Assembly (NCBI GenBank): GCA_963556695.1
Contig: CAUWAG010000003.1
Coordinates: forward strand, 3,534,001-3,598,000
DNA: 64,000 nt
Origin: Anthostomella pinea
Taxonomy: Eukaryota > Ascomycota > Sordariomycetes > Xylariales > Xylariaceae
Reading direction: 5' to 3'
Part shown: positions 42,278 to 54,413 of the stretch, piece by piece
Position numbering within the stretch: the stretch's first letter is position 1
How the letters are laid out: the number at the start of each line of letters is the position of its first letter
The notes under the pieces: model-generated
Databases searched by the model: none
Seen by the model: only the letters and a program-made list of their open reading frames with translations
Told to the model about the DNA's origin: nothing
Made by a program: the position numbers and the translations under genes

Positions 42278-43986
42278 ATGGGAAACCAAAACTCCAAAGA
42301 GGGTGGAGGCTCCAAGGGCTCCGGGCCCGGAGACAATCTGCAGTCGTACCCATCCTTCGGCAAGTCGGACACAAAGGAATCATCGCGTTCATTTAAGGCA
42401 CTGCGATCGAAGATACCTGGTAGTGGCAAGTCCGACAGCCCGCGCAGCTCGACGATACTCTCTAACGGAGATGCCTCGGGTGGAGACAAGTCAGACGCCG
42501 CATCCGTGAGGTCTGGGAGGAGCAGTCGATCAGGCGTGTCGAGGGCAAGTCGTGCCGATTCTACCGCAACGCCCGCGTCGCCAAGGTCCCGGCCATCTAT
42601 AGACACGGTGACATCGCCCATGGACGACAACGACCAGCCGCCACAGCCACCCTCTCCCATCCAGTCTGCTTCTATGAGAGCCGGGCATGGGGACATCAGC
42701 GCTGCTCAAGCCTCGGGCGAGGTGGACCACGTGTCAGACCAGCCGCCTTCCGCGGGGGTGAACCCTCACCCGCATATGCAACTGCAGCCTGGAGCCCCGA
42801 TTCTAGTCAAGAAGGAGAATACCATCAACCCGGTTTCGGGAGGGTCATCAAAGGACGACCTGACTCCGGGTGGTGTCGCTATGAGCGACATTAAGGATAT
42901 CGACCTGGATGATTTCATCAAGCGCCTCCTAGACGCCGCATATGCCGGAAAGGTGACCAAAAGCGTCTGTCTGAAGAATGCCGAGATTGTCGCCATATGT
43001 CAGAGGGCACGCGAGTGTTTTCTGTCCCAACCAGCATTGTTAGAGCTCGATGCACCAGTCAAGATCGTCGGCGACGTTCACGGACAGTTTACCGACCTGA
43101 TCCGCATGTTCGAGATGTGCGGTTTCCCCCCGAGCTCCAACTTCCTCTTCCTCGGCGACTACGTCGACCGCGGTAAACAGTCGTTGGAGACCATCCTACT
43201 GCTCCTATGCTACAAGCTCAAATATCCCGAGAATTTCTTCCTGCTACGAGGAAACCACGAATGCGCCAACGTCACGAGGGTCTACGGATTCTACGATGAA
43301 TGCAAGCGCAGGTGCAATGTCAAGATCTGGAAGACGTTCATTGACTGTTTCAACACCCTACCGATCGCTGCCATCGTTGCTGGAAAGATCTTCTGTGTTC
43401 ACGGTGGTCTTTCTCCAGCCCTCGGTCACATGGACGACATCCGCAACATTGCCAGGCCTACCGATGTTCCTGATTATGGATTACTGAACGACTTGCTCTG
43501 GTCTGACCCTGCCGACATGGAGGCCGATTGGGAGGCCAACGAGAGGGGCGTCAGTTACTGCTTTGGGAAAAAGGTTATTACCGATTTCCTCGCGACACAC
43601 GATTTTGACCTGGTCTGTCGTGCCCATATGGTTGTCGAGGACGGCTACGAATTCTTTAACGACAGAGTTCTGGTTACGGTCTTCAGCGCACCCAATGTGA
43701 GTGTTCTGACATCGCTCATCAGTTCTTTTATGCTGACAATCCCTACAGTACTGCGGCGAGTTCGATAACTGGGGAGCGGTCATGTCTGTTTCATCGGAAC
43801 TGCTCTGTAGTTTCGAGCTTCTCAAACCACTCGACTCATCTGCGCTCAAAAGTCACATTAAGAAGGGCAGGAACAAGCGCAACACCATGCTCAACAGTCC
43901 GGTGCGTACTCTTTAACCCGCATATCCTCCATGTCAAACTAACGTGTCGACTGTAGCCCGCTAGCGTGTACCCTCAGAGCGTATAG
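42278..43986 (+). CDS. Ser/Thr protein phosphatase PPZ-type
   Basis: Exons 42278-43696, 43749-43901 and 43957-43986; introns of 52 and 55 bp (GTGAGT..ACAG; GTGCGT..CTAAC..GTAG). The product is 533 aa. It begins MGNQNSK, a myristoylation-type start typical of PPZ. Residues 2-205 are Ser/Gly/Pro-rich and disordered. The catalytic domain has GDVHGQ (Asp266, His268), GDYVDRG, LRGNHE, the conserved [10 protein letters not shown] and VHGGLSP. The end ([27 protein letters not shown]) matches PP1-like enzymes and depends on the intron at 43697. PPZ phosphatases act in salt and pH homeostasis and are inhibited by Hal3-type proteins. A long untranslated upstream region precedes it. Confidence 0.93.
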
Positions 43987-45044
43987 AACTCTCTAAGAGG
44001 GCATGTACGTCAACATTCCTGCCGAGAATTTGCTCTGCCAAGTCCTCTCGGTACGGAAAGGGTTGAGGGAATTGTCTAGGCACTCATAAAACACAGGACC
44101 ACCTTTTTGATGAGGTCTATGAGCCTTTACGCACTCGAGTGCGTGGGAGCTGCATAGCAAGCCGATGAGCGAGGTTTTGGGCACAGGATGAATGTGCCCT
44201 ATTCAGGCGCGCAGTGCGACATCGACCAATCTCGATATCGGGAAGTCTTTGGTAGATACGCCCCAGCCAAGCAATACGGTTGAAACGTCTCAAGTGAGGG
44301 TGTAACAATCTTTGCGAAGCAAGAGCAGGCCAGAAACGGTTTTGCTCGAAACCAGCCAGTCCCGGCTGACTAAAGGGATCGCATTACATAGGGATGGAAT
44401 TCCCTTGTTCCGGCGAATCGGGTGTGAGGCGCAAGCAGACCGGTCGGCTTTACCATGTACAATAACGTGACTTGGGGTTTTCAGTGTTAGTTACCTATAA
44501 TCCGCCCAAGCAGCTCCCATTGCACATTAGCTATGTCATCATGTCTGGTGTCTCGACCCATGAAACCACGCAGAAGAAGGAGCGAGGGCATCGCAACGCT
44601 GTCTGGAGCTAGAGGTCGTTTATTGTTAACTGTATTCCTTTGGTAGGTAAGAATAGATGTTTCGGCTCAGGACGTGCTGAATCCGACCCTCTTGAACATG
44701 TTTTCGTTTTCTTCGTTGAAATTCCAGCTGTACTCGCTATGGGTTACGCTCGCAGCATCGTGCGAGTAAGATATGAATCCAGCTCTCAACGTGTCTCCGG
44801 AATTGAGGACACTAAGCTGACTGGAAGATGTGACAGCGTGGAGATACTCCGCACTAAACGGAGGTAATCCGAAGTCGGCCTCACGAGTCACCTGGCTTAT
44901 AATCATACCCAAGGATATGGCATGCGTGCATCAGTATCACAAGTAGCAATACTTCTTTCTCTGTTCCCAGCCTGTCGTTGTCATATATACGTTTTTCATT
45001 CAGTAGACACGAAACAGCGTGTCAGGAATCCCGCCTGAACCAAC
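43987..45044. other. intergenic, nothing recognised
   Basis: About 1.06 kb downstream of the phosphatase gene. Only short frames (up to 81 aa) with no recognisable protein, and no tRNA or repeat seen. Confidence 0.4.
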
Positions 45045-46194
45045 ATGGCGGAAGCTTCGATAGCAGACGCCAAGATCCACGTCGCCGCCTCGGAAGCGCG
45101 CGCTTTCGCTGAGAACGTCCTCGTCGGCAACGGCGTGCCGGCCGAGAACGCCGCCACTGTCGCCAGGTGCCTCGTCGCGGCCGACCTGCGCGGCGTCGAC
45201 ACCCACGGCATCAACCGCATCCCCTCGTACATGACGCGGATCCGCCAGGGCGTCCTCGACGCCGCGGCCAGCCCGGAACTTACCAAGACCACGCCCGTGG
45301 TCGCGCAGGTCGACGGCAGGAACGGCTTCGGGTTCCTCGCGGCGGAGGTCGGGATGAAGACGGCTATAGACGTGGCGCAAGAGTTTGGCATCGGCATGGT
45401 TAGTGTGAAGCACTCGAACCACTTCGGCATGAGCGCGTGGATCGTGCAGCAGGCTATCGATGCGGGTATGATGAGTATCGTGTTCACGAATTCAAGCCCC
45501 GCGCTTCCCGTCTTCGGGGGGAAGAGCCAGCTCTTGGGAGTGTCGCCTATCGCCTGCGGCGCGCCGGGCGGAGAGGAGAAGGCGTTTATTCTGGATATGG
45601 CGCCGTCGGTTGCGGCGAGGGGCAAGATCTATAAGGCGAAGAGACGGGGCGAGAAGATCCCCCTGGATTGGGCACTGGATAGGGAGGGGAGGCCGACGGA
45701 TGATCCGAGCAAGGCGCTGGAGGGGGTCATGCAGCCTATGGGGGGTCCCAAGGGGTCGGGGCTTGCGGTTATGATGGATGTGTTCTCGGGGGTGTTGTCA
45801 GGTAAGATATCATCACATCAGCTTACGACACATGGTAACGAGGAGAGACATTCTGACTATGGTGGTTGTAGGCTCTGCCTTCGCGGGAGAAGTCAGGGGC
45901 CCCTACGATCCGAGCAAGCCGTCCGACGTTGGCCACTTCTTGGTGGCTATCAAGCCCGACCTGTTCATGAGCCTTGAGGAATTTAGGGGGAGGATGGATT
46001 ATTTGTATCAAAGAGTCGTGGGCTCAGATAGGGCGGCTGGCGTCGACCGCATCTACTTCCCGGGCGAGATTGAGCAGTTGAGACAGGAGGAGAGGGAGAA
46101 GACGGGGATACCGCTCGTGCAGGCCGAGATAGATGCGCTGAATGAGGAGGCGAGGAAGGTGGGAAAGCCGGCGTTGGTGGTTAGGGGCGAGTAG
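45045..46194 (+). CDS. malate/L-lactate (Ldh2)-family NAD(P)-dependent dehydrogenase
   Basis: Two exons (45045-45801, 45872-46194; 70-bp intron GTAAGA..TTGTAG) give 359 aa, normal for the family. Hallmarks are AADLRGVDTHGINRIPSY with the catalytic-type His, VSVKHSNHFGMSAWIVQQA, GVSPIACGAPG and PMGGPKGSGLAVMMDVFSGVLSGSAFAGEV. It ends with a C-terminal DRIYFPGEIE segment and a helical tail. Members reduce 2-keto acids or oxidise 2-hydroxy acids such as malate, lactate, ureidoglycolate or sugar-derived acids, using a non-Rossmann fold. No targeting signal is seen, so cytosolic. It is tail-to-tail with an IlvD/Edd dehydratase, which makes a sugar-acid route conceivable (inference). Confidence 0.88.
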
Positions 46195-46647
46195 TGGCTT
46201 GGTGGGGGTTACTACGTTTGGTTTTCACTGGGTGGGTTTTAAGTGTGTTTGTAGTCAAGACGAATGCATGTTCGTGGTGTCGTTGACTTACATGGAGTAC
46301 TCTATTCCGTGAAACATCCACACCTGAAATAGGTCACAGAAATTGACATGGGCGTCATCTCGGTGAGCCTGCTAACAATATCGAGCGGTAGACCGAGTGA
46401 GCACATCATCTTGAGATACGATGTATCATTCATGTTTCTCTTGGCCTAGCAATCCTTAAGGTTCCATCATGTTTTGACCCTCACCACCTACTTCGAGGTC
46501 AAACCGTATCGCGTGCTCCTCTGACCACCAGAGGTACGTGCTCGTAGCTCTCTGAGCTGTTTGAGTTCCGTGATGGCACGCAACAGTCGTGTCATGTTAC
46601 ATCAAGAAAAGTACATCTCTTTAAACCTAATCTCGAGTCCCATGAGA
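46195..46647. other. convergent 3' region
   Basis: About 450 bp between the 3' ends of the Ldh2-type and IlvD-type genes. No gene or repeat recognised. Confidence 0.4.
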
Positions 46648-48571
46648 CTAGGGACCCTCAGCTCGAAGGAAGTCAAAATCTGCCCCTTGATCTGCCTGGT
46701 TCACAGATCTCATGTACAAGCCCCTGTAGCCTCTCATCTTGCCCCTCGCCCTCCACGGCTGTGCATCTCGAGTCTTGGCCTCCTCCTCCCGTCTAGCTGA
46801 TTGCCTTTGCTCTATCTCCTCATTGCTGATTTCGACGTGCAAGATGCGTTCGTCGACATTGCACGTGACGACGTCGCCATCGCGAACGATCCCCAGAACC
46901 GACTCCGGGTCTGCTGCCTCGGGCGAGACGTGCAGCACAATGGTGCCCCCCGCCGTCCCGCTCATCCTGCCATCGGAGATCCGAAGCATGTCCGTGACCC
47001 CCTGCGCTGCGAGCTTGCGCGGTATCGGGATGAGGCCTGCCTCGGGCATGCCGGGGTTGCCGACCGGGCCGATATTCTGGAGAACCAGAATGCTCTCTGG
47101 TGTGACGGACAGGTCCTCGTCATCGATCCGACGTGCCATGTCTGCTGATCCAGCGAATACGACCGCTTTGGCGGAGTGTTTTAGTAGTTGGCGATTCTTG
47201 GAGGCGCTTGCTTTCATCACGGCGCCCTGTGGAGCAAGGTTTCCTCGCAGCACCACGATCGACGACCCTGGGTATAGGGGTGAGTCGAATGGCTGGATGC
47301 ACTGCAGTTCCCGAGGGATTGATGCTAGGGGTTCACGGTCCAGGCACTCTCCCAGCGTCTTGCCGCTGACCGTGAGGACACCGAGGTGCAGGAGTGGTCT
47401 CAGCTCGTGCAGCAACACGGTCATACCGCCCGAGTTGTGGAAGTCCGTCATGTAGTTGGAGCCGCTCGGCTTCAGGTCCACGAGAAGAGGCGTTCGCCTC
47501 CCGATCTCGTCGAAGGTGTCTAGAGTGATGGTGCCTGCGACCTTGGGATGACGGTTGATGATCGCCATCAAGTGTACCACGGCGTTTGTAGACCCGCCGA
47601 TGGACTGCAGGACCGTGATGGCGTTGATGAATGACTCTCGTGTCAGGAGAGACTGCGGTTTCAGTGTCTCGCCCGCGGTGATGATGGCTACGGCGTTTGC
47701 TCCGGTTTCTTCGGCTATTCGTAGACGTGCGGACGATACTGCTGGTGCTGAAGCCCCTTTGAAAGGCACCAAGCCCAGGGCGACTAGTATGCAAGCCATG
47801 GTACTTGCGGTTCCCATGACTCCGCAGGTGCCGGCCTGGAATCAACTATCAGCACTCGCATAGCTGGCTCATGTTAGGTAGTATCAAAACCCACAGTCGG
47901 CGCAAGCTCCTCGTTGATCGTGGAGATCTCCTCAATATCCATCGTCCCAGCTCGGAAACTGGCCCAATTGTTCCGACAGTCAGTGCAAGCTCCTATTCGA
48001 GCGCCGTTATGACTCCCAGGCATCATCGGCCCAGTCACCAAGTGCAATATCGGCTTATTGGCCGAGATTCCGCCCATCAGCTGCGCAGGGGTGGTCTTGT
48101 CACAACCTGCGGTGGGTTAAAGTTAAACCAAGGAAGAATGCCAGTTTGACTGATGGGACGGGGTGAATCACCTCCTATCATGACAACAGCATCCACAGGC
48201 TGAGCCCTGATCATCTCCTCGGTATCCATGCTCATAAGATTCCTCAGAAACATGCTCGTCGGCGCGGCGAAGGACTCATGCAAACTAATAGTCGGGAAGT
48301 CGATCGCCAGCCCGCCGTTGAGCTGGACGCCCCTCTTGACGGCATCGATCAGCTGCGGGATGTTCGCATGGCACGGGTTGAAGCTTGAATAGGTGTTGAT
48401 TATGCCGATTATGGGTCTTGTTAGGGCGTCTTCGTTGTAGCCTAGGGCTTTGATGAAGACTTTGCGTAGGAAGAGGGAGAAGTGCGCGTCGCCGTAGGAG
48501 GTCAGGCCTTGTCTCATGCCCTGGGATGGGTCGATCGGCCTAGAGAGGTCGTAGTCGCTGTTGTTGTCCAT
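46648..48571 (-). CDS. IlvD/Edd-family dehydratase
   Basis: Exons 48571-48172, 48106-47895 and 47835-46648 (introns 65 and 59 bp) give 599 aa. The three iron-sulphur cysteines are present: Cys67 (SFNPCHAN), Cys135 (GGCDKTTPAQ, followed by the metal-ligand Lys137) and Cys208 (AGTCGVMGTASTM). LQSIGGSTNAVVHLMA, ISDGRMSGTAGGTIVLHVSPEAA and the C-terminal swivelling domain complete the fold. The family dehydrates dihydroxy acids or aldonic acids to 2-keto-3-deoxy acids. No obvious mitochondrial presequence is present, and AGTCGVMG is unlike what I expect of the mitochondrial branched-chain enzyme Ilv3, so a sugar-acid substrate is more likely (inference). Confidence 0.88.
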
Positions 48572-49534
48572 TATCCTTCTTGGTGTCGATGATTTGTCGA
48601 AAGTGCCGTGCCGTGTAGTGTGCTTGGAAGGGTACTGTATGCACCGTCAGATAAGCGACTCTGATCACGGCCAACTAAGAGGCACAGGCTCCAGCCTCAG
48701 TCCACATGAACGATGCTTCGGGGAGATATCACGCGAAGGTGGAGAGGTATCATCGTGGATCGACTGGAGCCGAAAGTTGCGGGGGCCCTCCGTCGTTACG
48801 ACATGATACATCCCGGGGACATCCGCCCCCCTCATCCGTCCATGCCGACATGCGGAGGATCTCCGCAAGCTCCGTGGCTCCGCATCGGCTTGAGTCTTAA
48901 GGCTACCGATATAACTAAAGATCAGTTTGATGCTCAACCAGAATCGTAGGAAAAATAATGCCTATCATCCTGTGGCCTCAGTAGGGTGACAGACATGCAG
49001 CAAGCCGCAGTCGGGTTATCTTGGGGCCGTGCCCTGCTGCAAGGGAGAGCTTGTTTCACCGGACCCCCGGGTCAAGGACCCAAGGTCACCGCCCACATGT
49101 GGTCAGATCTCTTCCCTCGACATCAAGAGGGCATTGCTCTCGATAAGTTGATCTTCAGTCTCGATTGCCTTGTGGTGTGCGATCGATAAACATGCCGACG
49201 GCGGCGGCAAGCGTGGCTGCGATTCCAGAATTGCTCTGCCTTCTGGGTGAGAAGGTTAGCATGGTCAGCGCCTGAGGTGACGAAGTGACGATGGCGAAGT
49301 GGCATTATAGGGCCATTGCTGACACCATGCGGACAGATCAACAATCGAAAGCTGTTGTATCATCTTTGCCTTGTCAGTCACTGTTTCAATGCTGCGTTTA
49401 GCCCGCGACTGTACAGATGCCTGCGGTGGTCTGCACGCAACGTCGACTTTCTTTTGGGCCCAGAGAAGCAAGATATCCTGAAGCAGAACCCTTAACTATC
49501 GCAAACGAAAGTGTTCATCGTCCTGTCCTGTGCC
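48572..49534. other. intergenic, nothing recognised
   Basis: About 960 bp upstream of the dehydratase (minus) and of the LRR-like gene (plus), thus a divergent promoter region. Frames of up to 90 residues show no homology I can name. Confidence 0.4.
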
Positions 49535-50464
49535 ATGCGTGAATGCGCGCAGGCTGCCCGTCGAAGTCTGCCTCAAACGGGGCAACTTGACGTGGAACGG
49601 TATCAACACACACGGGAGAGCGCCTACACAGCACTCAACAACGCCTTCGTTGACGTTTGCGGACACACGTCTCGCTTACAGAGCTTCGCGTAAGTTCTGA
49701 ACCAAACATAAACTCGCTGGCTCAACTGATCCGACGCTGGCTGTTCCAGCTGCCAACAATTGGCACTGACACCTCAATGCATGTCGATGCTGTCCAACAT
49801 TCCAACCCTCGGCAGTGTATCCATCCAAGCTGACCCCTTTCATGAACCCTTTATCGGCGTCGGAAATGGAGAAGATGAACCGAATGGGAACCAGCAACGA
49901 CGTTTTACCCTCTTCGGTCAGCCGGAGACTGGGATGGCCTTTCGTGGTCTGCGCAGGCTCTCCTTGCTTGATCTCTTTGGGGATATACCGGCTTGGGGCA
50001 ATCGAATCCTGCAAGTGATGCTCTCGTCTCCTCAACTCGAACACCTGAGCCTCTCAGTATCGTCCCAGACGACTATGAGATTGCGGATTGACAGCAACCT
50101 CAACCAGGAGCATGTAATGTTATGTGCTGGCCTGTTCCGCTGGATCTGTGAGAAGCACCTCATCGCAGCTGGCAAGCCTTTGACTTTGAAGTCAGTGAAG
50201 CTTGGACAGGGCCTTGTATTTCCCGATTATGTTTCTCTCAAAGGAATAATCAACCCCAACGCTTTGGAAGAAATACACATCTACAACTCTAGCGATTTCC
50301 ATCAAGATATAACCATCCCATACGATCTGCTATCAAGCGACATATCGCCCAACTTACGGGTTATTTCTGTGTACGAGATGAAAAAGGATGTCCGGGATAC
50401 ACTCCTAAAGGCCAGGACCGGGACTGGTAGCCAACCAACAGGCCTTCGATTGGAAGGGCCCTGA
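49535..50464 (+). CDS. LRR-like hypothetical protein, first part (frame broken at 3' end)
   Basis: Exons 49535-49689 and 49750-50464 (60-bp intron GTAAGT..CCAG) give 289 aa. The intron is well supported: it joins SRLQSFAC to QQLALTPQCMSM. The product has LRR-like strands typical of fungal F-box-associated proteins (LSNIPTLGSVSIQ, FRGLRRLSLLDLFG, SPQLEHLSLSV, PLTLKSVKLGQG, ALEEIHIYNS, NLRVISVYEM). No F-box is found upstream, so the N-terminus may be missing. The reading ends at 50464, but a second frame, open from 50409, continues with the same character to 51011. A single original gene with an indel between 50409 and 50461 is the simplest explanation. Confidence 0.55.
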
Positions 50465-50465
50465 C

Positions 50466-51011
50466 ATGTCTTTGAGCAGCACCAGACGACGCATGACCTA
50501 TAGAATGCCAAAAGTGTATGAATTACCACAAGGCGTGCTCGATATCAAGCCCGAGATGCTTATGCTTCCGTCGGTTTCCGCATTGGACAGATACCTCGAG
50601 GACCTTCGGGATTGCAGCTGGATCAGGTGCTTGGCGGTAACCCTTCGGACTCCAGTTCTTCATAAAGCTGGACGTTTGCCGCCAAATGATACTTTTTCAA
50701 ATGATTTAGGCGACGTTCTCGCTACTCTATCATCACTGCAAGCCCTTTGGATGACGTTGCCGTTCGCCGTGGAATATCGCATCCCATCTGTGGCCGAGGA
50801 TTTTGCGTTGGCTTGTCCCAGCTTGAGCTACGTCAAGATTTCGTCAAGTGAAGCACAAGCGTGGAGAATTCATAGAGGCAGGGAGGCTTCGGTAGTTCTT
50901 GAGGAGCTGGACGACTGGGAAGATGAAGTGGAGGGACCCAGCTTCTTCCATGCGGCCGGTCCGGGGGCCTGGGAATGCGGTACTGTGGACTGGGACGATA
51001 CGGAATACTAG
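50466..51011 (+). CDS. LRR-like hypothetical protein, second part
   Basis: A 181-residue frame starting at an ATG two bases after the previous stop. It continues an LRR-like pattern (RYLEDLRDCSWIRCLAVTLRTP, LGDVLATLSSLQALWMTLPF, ACPSLSYVKISSS) and ends with an acidic region (VVLEELDDWEDEVEGPSFFHAAGPG..WDDTEY) of the type seen at C-termini of this class. It is probably the tail of the gene starting at 49535 rather than a separate gene; a second intron could also be responsible, but no good donor/acceptor pair keeps the frame. Confidence 0.5.
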   Translation: MSLSSTRRRMTYRMPKVYELPQGVLDIKPEMLMLPSVSALDRYLEDLRDCSWIRCLAVTLRTPVLHKAGRLPPNDTFSNDLGDVLATLSSLQALWMTLPFAVEYRIPSVAEDFALACPSLSYVKISSSEAQAWRIHRGREASVVLEELDDWEDEVEGPSFFHAAGPGAWECGTVDWDDTEY

Positions 51012-52061
51012 TGGCCGTATATTGCGTGTGTCGATTATCACCTATACGGTACTCCGGAACGTAGGGAATAGCCTTGTGGACTGATTGATGAGCATGAAGA
51101 GGCCTTTAAATTAACCATCTTTCTATATACCGTCCGCCATCGCCATCACCGCTTCTCAGATGTTCTACTAAACATAAGGTGAAGCCATTTTGTCTTCAAG
51201 GAGGTACATACCTACGTGAACATGAGTATACATGAGATGAGATATGAGGGAACCATCATTTGTCTTGGCATATACAGTCAAGTGATGCCTACTTGACATT
51301 GTGCCTTGTGGTAGCGGTATCCAGAATAAGGACCAGGGTCACGAATGGTGGCTATTGGTCTGTATTCTGGAAGTTGCTTGATTGAAAGAAGGGATGGGTG
51401 GTGTCCCCATCCCAGAAGTAGCTATCATCCCAGTTGGGTACGAATCTGGTACAAACGGGTACCAGTTGGGCTCCAAGGTACCTTGTACCCTGGTCCGTGA
51501 CCCATCCGTCATTGTGGCTGGAAAATGGGTTGAGGAGCCACAACATTCTCAAGACGATTACTAGTCATCCGCGGTATCAAGCGTTATTAGGGGGTTACAT
51601 CTAGTCTTCACGGCTGTAACAGTCACAACATCTATGCAGCCGACAAGTAGCAATAATGAAACACACCAAGGCAAGAGTAGATTGATTAGAAAACCACTCA
51701 CTTGCGTGCCACGCATGGTCAATTTTCTCTCCTGGATGCCCGGATGCTTGAGACACGGAAGGCCTTATGTAGTTATAAAGCATACCCCGATATAAGCATA
51801 GTGTGCTGCTCAAAGCGAGCTATTGGTATAGCACAGTATCGCGTCACCGTACGTCATCCGTACCGACCTGTTTCAAGGCCCGTTGCTGCGCTAGGACTCT
51901 TATTAGGTAGGAGCTGAAGGAGCTTCGAACATCAACAACGCGCGACATTCCAACCTTGGAAGAACCTCAACGCGGGGCAACCTCCGTCTTTGCTACATCA
52001 CGTCTTCCACGTCTTCCGGGAATCGCCATCATCAGAAGAAAAGTACATCAACCCCGTCAAG
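51012..52061. other. intergenic, upstream of LMBD1-type gene
   Basis: About 1.05 kb with no gene recognised. Near 51420-51500 there are several near-repeats of gggtac/ggtacc. The right end is the leader of the next gene. Confidence 0.4.
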
Positions 52062-53840
52062 ATGGCCGCTGCCGGCTATGTCCAGACCTCCCTCATATGG
52101 GTCGCCTACGCCGTAGCAGTTGTCCTCGCCTTGATAGCTGCTGCCATCACCACCTTCACCTGGCAGACTCCCCGCGAGAGATCCGTAATCGTCAGTACGG
52201 TCGCCATCATCAGCATCACCGCTCTCCTTGCCACCGTCTTCCTCCTGCCCGTCGACATCGCCCTCGTTTCCTCGACAGCATCCACTGCCCTCGGTGCGAA
52301 GAAGGATTGGGCCACTCCGGGTCGAGTTAGAAACATCCTCTTTACGCTCAAGGTCGTCTACTACTCGCTATACAGCTTCGACGCGCTGCTATGTCTCATT
52401 GTCATACCCTTCTCCTACTTCTGGTACGAGGAATACGATGAGGTGGAGGAGCAGGAGGGAAACCAGACATTCGGGAGCAGACTCTGGGGTGCTTTCAAGT
52501 ACACCATCGCCTTTATATTCCTCGTCGTCATCATCTTCCTTATTGGCTTCTTCGTGCCTGCTGCCGGAGACCGAAGCGGCAAACACCTCGACCTCGACTT
52601 CTTCAAGAGACTGTTGGATGAGAACCATGGCGAGAAGGCCTTGACCTTTGGGTTGGGACTTCTGATAACACTCGGAACGCTGTTGTACGTCCTCTACACT
52701 GGCGCTGGTCTGGCCCTTTTGCCTGTCTCGTTCATCAAATCGGCGCCTTCTGTCTCGGCACCGCAACTTTCGGAAAACACGGCATCGCAGCTCGAACAGA
52801 ACAGGGAGCGTCAGAGACAGCTGGAAATGCGCAGTGCTGGCCGCTCAGAGGGGATGCCTACCAAGGACAGGCGCGAACTGGAGGCACTCGCTCGCGAAGA
52901 ACGAACATTGGTGCGAAGGGAGCGATTGGCTGCCGAAGCCCAAGGCGAAGGCAAGAGTGCTATCGTGCGAGCCTGGACCAAGTTCTGTGCCGTTTTCCGA
53001 CCGCTCAAGCTCATCGGAGGCATCCTCCTCATCTTGTTGGCACTTCTGGTCTGGGTTTCGATGTTGATTACCGGCATTGATAAAGCCGCGAACTCGATCT
53101 GCAAGCAACACTGCGGCTACATCCTCGCTCATATGAACGTCTTCCAGCCCGTCAATTGGATCTTTGTTCAGACCGCCAAGGCATTCCCGGTTGATTATAT
53201 CCTCATGGCCTTCTTGATCCTGCTGTTCTTCAGCAGTTCTATCTCGGGGATCGCCACAATCGGAATTCGCTTCCTCTGGCTCCGCATCTTCGAAATCCGC
53301 AAGGGCAAGACCGCGCCCCAGGCCCTCTTGATGACCACCGTCATGCTGGCCCTCATCACGCTTGCTATCAATTATGCTATGGCCATGATAGTAGCACCAC
53401 AGTATGCGACATACGGTACGCAGACCTTTTGTGATCTTCCTCCGCACCACCCAGACGAGCAACCCGACTGCACCAACCACCACGAGGCCGTGAAGCCGTG
53501 TTCCGAATGGGTCAACTCGCACAGCGCCATGGCGGTCTGCACCCCGACCGTCATGTCGACATTCTTGAACCGCATTACTCTGAACTGGCCCGTTTTTGGT
53601 GCTGTCGACTTCTGGGCGCAATTCGCGTTCCTGGGCGTGTTCTTGATAGTGTTCTTGACCTCGCTGTTCCGCACCCCGCGCCTGAACCTCAGCGACATGG
53701 ACGAGGAGGCTGAGGCAGACGAGGAAGAGGGTTTGCTGGCGAGCACGGGTCGACGCTTTGGTGCGACCTGGCAAGACATCACGGGCAGGACAAATCACAG
53801 CACCGACGGTCCAGGTGTCGATAGCCATGTTTCAGGCTAG
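52062..53840 (+). CDS. LMBD1-type membrane protein (probable lysosomal/vacuolar cobalamin transporter family)
   Basis: Single exon, 592 aa from the ATG at 52062 ([18 protein letters not shown]); no earlier ATG lies in frame. About nine membrane helices: two at the N-terminus, one at about 85-110 ([30 protein letters not shown]), one in [23 protein letters not shown], one in [19 protein letters not shown], then a charged coiled-coil loop ([33 protein letters not shown]) and four more at the C-terminus. This is the layout of LMBR1-like family proteins, and [13 protein letters not shown] and [12 protein letters not shown] fit the LMBD1 branch. In animals LMBD1 exports cobalamin from lysosomes; fungi generally do not use cobalamin, so the role here is unknown. 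Confidence 0.83.
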   Translation: MAAAGYVQTSLIWVAYAVAVVLALIAAAITTFTWQTPRERSVIVSTVAIISITALLATVFLLPVDIALVSSTASTALGAKKDWATPGRVRNILFTLKVVYYSLYSFDALLCLIVIPFSYFWYEEYDEVEEQEGNQTFGSRLWGAFKYTIAFIFLVVIIFLIGFFVPAAGDRSGKHLDLDFFKRLLDENHGEKALTFGLGLLITLGTLLYVLYTGAGLALLPVSFIKSAPSVSAPQLSENTASQLEQNRERQRQLEMRSAGRSEGMPTKDRRELEALAREERTLVRRERLAAEAQGEGKSAIVRAWTKFCAVFRPLKLIGGILLILLALLVWVSMLITGIDKAANSICKQHCGYILAHMNVFQPVNWIFVQTAKAFPVDYILMAFLILLFFSSSISGIATIGIRFLWLRIFEIRKGKTAPQALLMTTVMLALITLAINYAMAMIVAPQYATYGTQTFCDLPPHHPDEQPDCTNHHEAVKPCSEWVNSHSAMAVCTPTVMSTFLNRITLNWPVFGAVDFWAQFAFLGVFLIVFLTSLFRTPRLNLSDMDEEAEADEEEGLLASTGRRFGATWQDITGRTNHSTDGPGVDSHVSG

Positions 53841-54413
53841 CTCGAACGAACGGTAATCACTGGTACGCTATTATGCTATCAGTACGGATGCCTAGGCAGA
53901 TTGTTAAGGCAAGAAGGGCAAGAAACACGTGGGTGGATCAATGGAATGTTATACCCCAATATACGATAAGAGGATTGGAACGGTTTGGAGCGGCAGTTTG
54001 ACAGGAACAAGCTATTGCTTTCCTTAAGGAATCGAGTGAGATTCTACTGCAAATGGCAGTGTCCGAATACTCTCTCCGGTAGGATCTTGGCCGTGGCGAA
54101 ATTGAGCTGGCATCGATGTTGGAGTTCTGCATTGCTTCGTTGCTTACGTCTTGGTAGTATATATAACTGCTAGCATAGCCCAACCAACGTGTTTTCCCAC
54201 CTGCGATTTTGCGACTAGCCATCGTTTCACCGAGTTGGCATTCAAGGCTTCTAAGAGGAATACTATGGAAGCTGAAGCTGGAGCTGATGTAGGCCGCAAG
54301 GGCTTAGACCTGACTACAAATGGGCTAAACGCCGCCTGCAAGATACAGCACATACCAACACTTGCTTACCGCCCTGTGCAATACAATACCACGATGGTCT
54401 GGGCCGTCTAGAG
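53841..54413. other. intergenic, nothing recognised
   Basis: About 570 bp between the 3' ends of the LMBD1-type gene and the dead transporter. No gene or repeat seen. Confidence 0.4.

Noticed and set aside
45045..48571. A new multi-gene biosynthetic cluster
   Set aside because: No core synthase, dedicated transporter or pathway regulator nearby; only the two-gene pair can be argued, and that as a hypothesis.
51990..52061. 24-residue extension of the LMBD1-type protein
   Set aside because: It starts at TTG; the ATG at 52062 gives the expected membrane N-terminus.
52845..53828. 327-residue minus-strand frame opposite the LMBD1-type gene
   Set aside because: Hydrophilic antisense shadow of membrane helices, with no motif.
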